Positions 56,057-64,000 of a stretch of 64,000 nucleotides of DNA are shown piece by piece. A program made the position numbers and the translations under genes. The stretch lies in contig CAVYEW010000018.1 in assembly GCA_963767645.1 (NCBI GenBank), forward strand, positions 248,001 to 312,000. Reading direction: 5' to 3'. Position 1 is the first letter of the stretch. Each line of letters begins with the position of its first letter. The DNA comes from DATFDN01 sp963767645. GTDB lineage: Bacteria > Pseudomonadota > Alphaproteobacteria > Acetobacterales > Acetobacteraceae. The notes beneath the pieces were generated by a model. The model was not told where the DNA came from and made no database searches. It saw only the letters and a list, made by a program, of their open reading frames with translations.

Positions 56057-57463
56057 ATGCAGGTCACTGAGACGCTCTCCGAAGGGCTGAAGCGCGCCTA
56101 TACCGTGGTGGTCCCTTCCGCGGCCATCGAGAGCCGCAAATCCGAACGACTGTCCGAACTCGGCAGGACGCTCAACCTTCCCGGCTTCCGTCCCGGCAAG
56201 GTGCCGGCGGTCGTGGTGCGCCAGCGCTACGCCTCGGCAGTCACGGCCGAGGTGGTCGAGGCTTCGGTCCAGGAGGCGGTCCAGCAAGTGCTCGACGAGC
56301 GCGGATTGCGCCCGGCCCAGCAGCCGAACGTGGACCTGTTGAACCGGGACGCCATTGCCCCGACCGGCCTCACGATGGACCTGGAGTTCAAGGTCGAGGT
56401 CGAGATCCTGCCCGAGATCACCATGCCCGATTTCGGCGCGATCGAGCTCACCCGCTTGAAGGCCGAGGTGACGGACGAGGTGCTGACCAAGGCCCTGGAG
56501 AACCTCGCCGCCCGCAACCGCACGTTCGAGGACATCCCTGCCGAGGAGCTGAACGGGCGCGGCGCCGAGAAGGGCGAGTTCGCGGTGGTGGACTATACGG
56601 GCCGCGTGGACGGCGAGGAGTTTCCAGGCGGCAAGGCGACGGATGCCACGGCGGAGATCGGCGGCGAGGGGTTCATCCCAGGATTCGCCGAGCAGATCGA
56701 GGGCATAAGGCCGGGCGAGACGCGCAGCATCGAGGTCACGTTTCCCGAGGAGTATGGGGCCAAGCACCTGGCCGGCAAGCGGGCCAGCTTCGAGGTCATC
56801 GGCAAGGCCATCAAGCGCGCCCATACCCCGGCCATCGACGACGGCTTCGCCCAGAAGCTCAGTTTCGAGGGCCTCGACGAGCTGAAGGACTTCATCCGCA
56901 GCCAGATCCAGCGCGAATACGACCAGCTCTCCCGCCTGCGTCTCAAGCGCCAGCTGCTGGACAGGCTGAACGAACTGATAAGCTTCGATCTGCCGCCGAG
57001 CCTGGTCGAGAGCGAATTCAACCAGATCTGGTCCCGCCTGGAGGCCGATCGCAAGGCCGGCCAGCTGGACGAGGAGGACGCGGCAAAGGACGAGGAGACG
57101 CTGCGGAGCGAGTACCGCCGCATCGCCGAGCGTCGCGTGCGCCTGGGTCTGCTGCTGGCCGAGGTGGGCCGCGTCAACCAGATCGGCGTCGCCCCCGACG
57201 AGCTGACGCGCGCCATGCGCGCCGAGGCGGCGAACTATCCGGGTCAGGAAACCCAAATCATGGACTTCTTCCGCAAGAACCCCCGTGCCGTGGATACGCT
57301 GCGCGGGCCGATCTTCGAGGAGAAGGTGGTCGACTTCCTGATCGGCCGGGCGACGGTGACGGAGCGGCAAGTGAGCGCCGAGGAGCTTGCCAAGGACGAG
57401 GACGCGGCGCCCGTCACGCTGCCCGCGCCCTCCGTGGAACCGGCGGAGGAAGCGGCGAGCTGA
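56057..57463 (+). CDS. tig: Trigger factor
   Basis: This 468-residue chaperone has the ribosome-binding segment NLPGFRPGKVPAVVVRQRYA (the loop that contacts L23), the PPIase domain (about 165-250, VDYTGRVDGEEFPGGKATD, GFAEQIEGIRPGETRSIEV) and a C-terminal helical domain. It binds nascent chains at the exit tunnel. The C-terminus is acidic (EEAAS). The ATG at 56057 begins MQVTETLSEGLKRAY, the family start; an upstream open frame into the tRNA is not used. Confidence 0.96.
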   Translation: MQVTETLSEGLKRAYTVVVPSAAIESRKSERLSELGRTLNLPGFRPGKVPAVVVRQRYASAVTAEVVEASVQEAVQQVLDERGLRPAQQPNVDLLNRDAIAPTGLTMDLEFKVEVEILPEITMPDFGAIELTRLKAEVTDEVLTKALENLAARNRTFEDIPAEELNGRGAEKGEFAVVDYTGRVDGEEFPGGKATDATAEIGGEGFIPGFAEQIEGIRPGETRSIEVTFPEEYGAKHLAGKRASFEVIGKAIKRAHTPAIDDGFAQKLSFEGLDELKDFIRSQIQREYDQLSRLRLKRQLLDRLNELISFDLPPSLVESEFNQIWSRLEADRKAGQLDEEDAAKDEETLRSEYRRIAERRVRLGLLLAEVGRVNQIGVAPDELTRAMRAEAANYPGQETQIMDFFRKNPRAVDTLRGPIFEEKVVDFLIGRATVTERQVSAEELAKDEDAAPVTLPAPSVEPAEEAAS

Positions 57464-57546
57464 TCGCCTGGGGTTCGGCGGCTCGCCTCTGGAAGCGTCC
57501 CGCCTGTCCGACTAGATTAGGGCTGTTCTCGCGTTAGGGTGGCAGT

Positions 57547-58191
57547 ATGAGAGACCGGGACCCGGTCGAGGTTTACGCCAACACGCTGGTTCCGATGGTG
57601 GTCGAGCAGACCGCCCGGGGCGAGCGGGCGTTCGACATCTACTCGCGCCTGCTCAAGGAGCGGATCGTCTTCCTGACCGGTCCGGTGTTCGACCAGGTGA
57701 GCGCGTTGATCTGCGCCCAGCTCCTGTTCCTGGAATCGGAGAACCCGGCCAAGGACATCTCCTTTTATATCAACAGCCCGGGCGGCGTGGTGTCGTCAGG
57801 GCTCGCGATCTACGACACTATGCAGTATATCCGCAGCCCGGTGAGCACCGTCTGCATCGGCCAGGCGGCCTCGATGGGCAGCTTGCTGCTGTGCGCCGGG
57901 GCGAAGAACAAGCGCTACGCGCTGCCGAACTCCCGGATCATGGTCCACCAGCCCTCCGGCGGGGCGCAGGGCCAGGCCACCGACATCGAGATCCAGGCCC
58001 GCGAAATCCTGTCGCTGCGGCACCGGCTGAACGAGATCTACGTCCGCCACACCGGCCAGCCTATCGAGGCGATCGAGCGCCGGCTGGAGCGCGATACGTA
58101 TATGTCGGCCGAGGAGGCACGGGATTTCGGCCTCGTCGACCAGGTCGTCGAGAACCGCCCCGTACCGGCCGAGGAGCCTGGGCGGGGCTGA
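57547..58191 (+). CDS. clpP: ATP-dependent Clp protease proteolytic subunit
   Basis: This 214-residue ClpP has the serine nucleophile in GQAASMGS (about 109), the His in RIMVHQPSGG (about 134) and the Asp further on in the family position. The start MRDRDPVEVYANTLVPMVVEQT may include a short processed segment. It forms the 14-mer chamber that works with ClpX, encoded next. About 185 bases separate the genes, so each may have its own promoter. Confidence 0.97.
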   Translation: MRDRDPVEVYANTLVPMVVEQTARGERAFDIYSRLLKERIVFLTGPVFDQVSALICAQLLFLESENPAKDISFYINSPGGVVSSGLAIYDTMQYIRSPVSTVCIGQAASMGSLLLCAGAKNKRYALPNSRIMVHQPSGGAQGQATDIEIQAREILSLRHRLNEIYVRHTGQPIEAIERRLERDTYMSAEEARDFGLVDQVVENRPVPAEEPGRG

Positions 58192-58376
58192 GCGGGACTG
58201 CTTCGGGCCGCCGCGGCGTCTCCGATCGGGCACAGGCGTGACAGGTAGGGCGGCCAGGGCTTGCCGTGGCAGCCCGTGAAGCTATCTGACGTTTCCGCGA
58301 CCAACTTCTTGTCCCGCACTGCGTGCGGGGGCTAAAGTCCGTTCATGTCCCAGATCACTACGGGACGGGAGTGCTC

Positions 58377-59630
<1,254 letters not shown>

Positions 59631-59652
59631 GACGTCACCCTGTCGCTTGTGT

Positions 59653-59683
59653 ACCCGATCGGCGTCCGCCTGAGCGGGTTTTT
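59653..59683 (+). terminator. Possible terminator after clpX
   Basis: ACCCG (59653-59657) pairs with CGGGT (59675-59679), enclosing a small GGC-GCC hairpin, followed by TTTT. The stem is short, and the gap before lon also needs a promoter, so this is only a candidate. Confidence 0.35.
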
Positions 59684-59815
59684 CAAGACCTTGTGCGCTG
59701 CAACCGCGCTGCCGATATCTGGCTTCGAGAAGCGGGCCCTTGCTGCCCGCGGCGAGGCGCGGCCCGTGCCGCTGTCGGGCGGGACGCGCAGCGACTGTCC
59801 TATAGGAGGTCCACT

Positions 59816-62290
<2,475 letters not shown>

Positions 62291-62315
62291 TCGCGAGAGG
62301 GTTCCGATCTGATAG

Positions 62316-62343
62316 GGAGGCGTCCTCGGACGCCTCCTTTTTT
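62316..62343 (+). terminator. Rho-independent terminator of lon
   Basis: GGAGGCGTCC (62316-62325) and GGACGCCTCC (62328-62337) form a tight stem, followed directly by TTTTTT (62338-62343). It lies 25 bases past the lon stop and is the clearest terminator in the window. Confidence 0.9.
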
Positions 62344-62414
62344 GTCCATACGACGGGTCGTTTACAACTCTTCTCGGAGGACCCACGTTATGGCAGCCCT
62401 CGGGAGGGTTACGG

Positions 62415-62885
62415 ATGGGCGGCCAGGAGCCGTGGACGGCCGAGCGGGCCGTGCCGATCATCGATCGCCACGTGGAGAAGCCGGGCGGGTTGCTGCCGGC
62501 CTTGCACGCGCTGCAGGAGACGTTCGGCTGCGTGCCGGATGCGGCCGTCCCGTTGCTCGCGTCCGCCTTCAACCTGTCGCGGGCCGATGTTCACGGGGTG
62601 GTCTCGTTCTACCACGACTTTCGTCGGCATCCTCCGGGCCAGCGCCTGTTGCGGCTGTGCCGGGCCGAGGCATGCCAGGCCATGGGGGGCGAGCGGGTCG
62701 CGGCGGCGCTTCGCGGGCGGCTTGCCGTGGAGTGGGGCGGAACCAGCGCTGACGGGGGCGTGACCTTGGAGCCGGCCTTCTGCCTCGGCCTGTGCGCGGT
62801 TGCTCCGGCCGCACTGCTTGACGGGCGCCCGATCGGGCGTATCGACGAGGCCGCGATCGTCGCGCGATTGGAGGCGCCAGCGTGA
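62415..62885 (+). CDS. fdsG: Formate dehydrogenase gamma subunit (NuoE-like)
   Basis: This 156-residue thioredoxin-fold 2Fe-2S protein has cysteine ligands in CRAEACQ and CLGLCA, with the NuoE-like helix GLLPALHALQETFGCVPD. It matches the gamma subunit of NAD-dependent molybdenum or tungsten formate dehydrogenase (FdsG). The ATG at 62415 follows a short leader region. The next gene overlaps by GTGA and encodes the NuoF-like beta subunit, so the fds operon starts here and continues past the window. Confidence 0.9.
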   Translation: MGGQEPWTAERAVPIIDRHVEKPGGLLPALHALQETFGCVPDAAVPLLASAFNLSRADVHGVVSFYHDFRRHPPGQRLLRLCRAEACQAMGGERVAAALRGRLAVEWGGTSADGGVTLEPAFCLGLCAVAPAALLDGRPIGRIDEAAIVARLEAPA

Positions 62886-64000
62886 GCCGCGTCTTCGTGC
62901 CGCGCGACGCGGGCGCGCTGGCGCTCGGCGCCGATGAGGTGGCCGCCGCGCTCGCCGATGCGGGCGCGGAGGTGATACGGACCGGTTCGCGCGGCCTCTA
63001 CTGGCTGGAGCCGATGGTCGAGGTCGCCACAGGGTCCGGGCGCATCGCCTACGGTCCGGTCCAGCCCGCCGACGTGCCGGGTCTGCTGCAGGCGGGATTG
63101 CTCGAAGCCGAGCCCCATGCTCTGCGCCTGGGCAGGCCGGAGGAGATTCCCTTTCTCGCGCGGCAAACACGGCAGGTCTTTGCCCGGTCCGGGATCGTCG
63201 ATCCCGCCTCCCTCGACGACTATCGGGCGCATGGCGGGCTGGCGGGCCTGAAGCGCGCCCTGGAAATCGGCCCGCCGGCGACGATCGAGGAGGTGACGAA
63301 GTCCGGCCTGCGTGGGCGCGGAGGCGCTGGATTCCCAACCGGGCTGAAATGGCGCGGCGCGGCCGAGGCGCCGGGCGCGCATCGGCATATCGTGGCCAAC
63401 GCCGACGAGGGCGATTCCGGCACCTTCGCGGACCGGATGCTGATGGAGGGCGATCCCTTCGCGCTGATCGAGGGGATGCTGATTGCCGGGTTCGCCGTCG
63501 GCGCGACGCAAGGCTGGGTTTATACCCGCTCGGAATACCCGCACGCGGTCGCCGCCTTCGACCGGGCCTTGGCGGTGGCGCGCGCGGCCGGGCTGCTGGG
63601 AGCGGACGTGCTCGGCGCCGGCTTCGCCTTCGAGATCGAGCAGCGCGTCGGCGCCGGCGCTTATATCTGCGGCGAGGAGACCGCGCTGCTGGAAAGCCTG
63701 GAGGGGCGGCGCGGCCAGGTGCGCGCCAAGCCGCCGCTGCCCGTCCACAAGGGCCTGTTCGGCGAGCCGACGGTCATCAACAACGTCATTACCCTGGCGA
63801 GCGTCCCGGCGATCCTGGCGGACGGGGCGGAGGCGTATCAGGCGCTCGGCATCGGCCGCTCGCGCGGGACAATGCCGATCCAGCTCGCCGGCAATATCCG
63901 CTACCCCGGGCTGTTCGAGGCGCCATTCGGCCTCAGTCTGGGCGAACTGGTCGAGGAGATCGGCGGCGGCACCGCCACCGGCCGGCCGATCCGCGCCGTG
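62882..64000 (+). CDS. fdsB: Formate dehydrogenase beta subunit (NuoF-like), partial at window end
   Basis: The frame starts with GTG at 62882 overlapping the fdsG stop and runs to the window end, giving 373 codons without a stop. The N-terminal part (about 1-125) is a divergent thioredoxin-like domain. The NADH/FMN-binding core follows: SGLRGRGGAGFPTGLKW, ANADEGDSGTFADRML, GAGAYICGEETALLESLEGRRG. This subunit passes electrons from the catalytic subunit (FdsA, beyond the window) to NAD. The 4Fe-4S cysteine motif of its C-terminus should lie outside the window. Confidence 0.92.
   Translation, partial: MSRVFVPRDAGALALGADEVAAALADAGAEVIRTGSRGLYWLEPMVEVATGSGRIAYGPVQPADVPGLLQAGLLEAEPHALRLGRPEEIPFLARQTRQVFARSGIVDPASLDDYRAHGGLAGLKRALEIGPPATIEEVTKSGLRGRGGAGFPTGLKWRGAAEAPGAHRHIVANADEGDSGTFADRMLMEGDPFALIEGMLIAGFAVGATQGWVYTRSEYPHAVAAFDRALAVARAAGLLGADVLGAGFAFEIEQRVGAGAYICGEETALLESLEGRRGQVRAKPPLPVHKGLFGEPTVINNVITLASVPAILADGAEAYQALGIGRSRGTMPIQLAGNIRYPGLFEAPFGLSLGELVEEIGGGTATGRPIRAV

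Overview
The window looks like a piece of a high-GC alphaproteobacterial chromosome. The order tRNA-Leu, tig, clpP, clpX, lon, the hfq-hflX pair, codon use strongly biased to G/C in the third position, and an fds-type formate dehydrogenase all fit this. Rhodospirillales (Acetobacteraceae-like) is my best guess from general gene style; I could not test it.

Layout. (i) 1-2157: the end of an unidentified gene, a 13-bp inverted repeat, then a visibly AT-rich island holding one gene, a NACHT-type STAND NTPase that may be an anti-phage sensor. (ii) 2158-7343: yjbQ, a CsbD-like gene, paaE-type reductase, two small envelope proteins, hfq, hflX (apparently with a CTG start) and an inositol-monophosphatase gene. 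(iii) 7366-12926: an acyl-CoA catabolic cluster (SDR, enoyl-CoA hydratase, hydrolase, two acyl-CoA dehydrogenases, TetR regulator). (iv) 13157-19929: racemase, FkbM and ICMT-type methyltransferases, dienelactone hydrolase, icd, DUF6481 protein, amidohydrolase, hemB. (v) 20140-25526: PQQ dehydrogenase plus a cytochrome c fusion, then vanA-vanB. (vi) 25592-36427: GNAT, glycosyltransferase, otnK-otnC, histone H1-like protein, prpC-prpD, cyclic amidohydrolase, transporter. (vii) 36532-46215: polysaccharide genes (sugar transferase, three glycosyltransferases, one very large), interrupted by maeB and a complete IS4-family element. (viii) 46316-55659: benzoyl-CoA (box) genes, acyl-CoA ligase, SDR, NIPSNAP protein, porin and IclR regulator. 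(ix) 55946-64000: tRNA-Leu, tig-clpP-clpX-lon and the start of an fds formate dehydrogenase operon.

Metabolically, the window favours use of aromatic and short-chain acids. Vanillate demethylation (VanAB) releases formaldehyde, which could end as formate and be oxidised by the Fds enzyme. Benzoyl-CoA is opened by BoxB/BoxC. Propionyl-CoA could enter a PrpC/PrpD methylcitrate route.

Two features cut across all regions. First, seven otherwise normal genes are each broken by what reads as exactly one extra base, which suggests either insertion-type sequence errors or recent decay. Second, several compound palindromic repeats of two families sit at gene ends, and one of them has been split by the IS element. 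No gene-free stretch exceeds about 300 bases.
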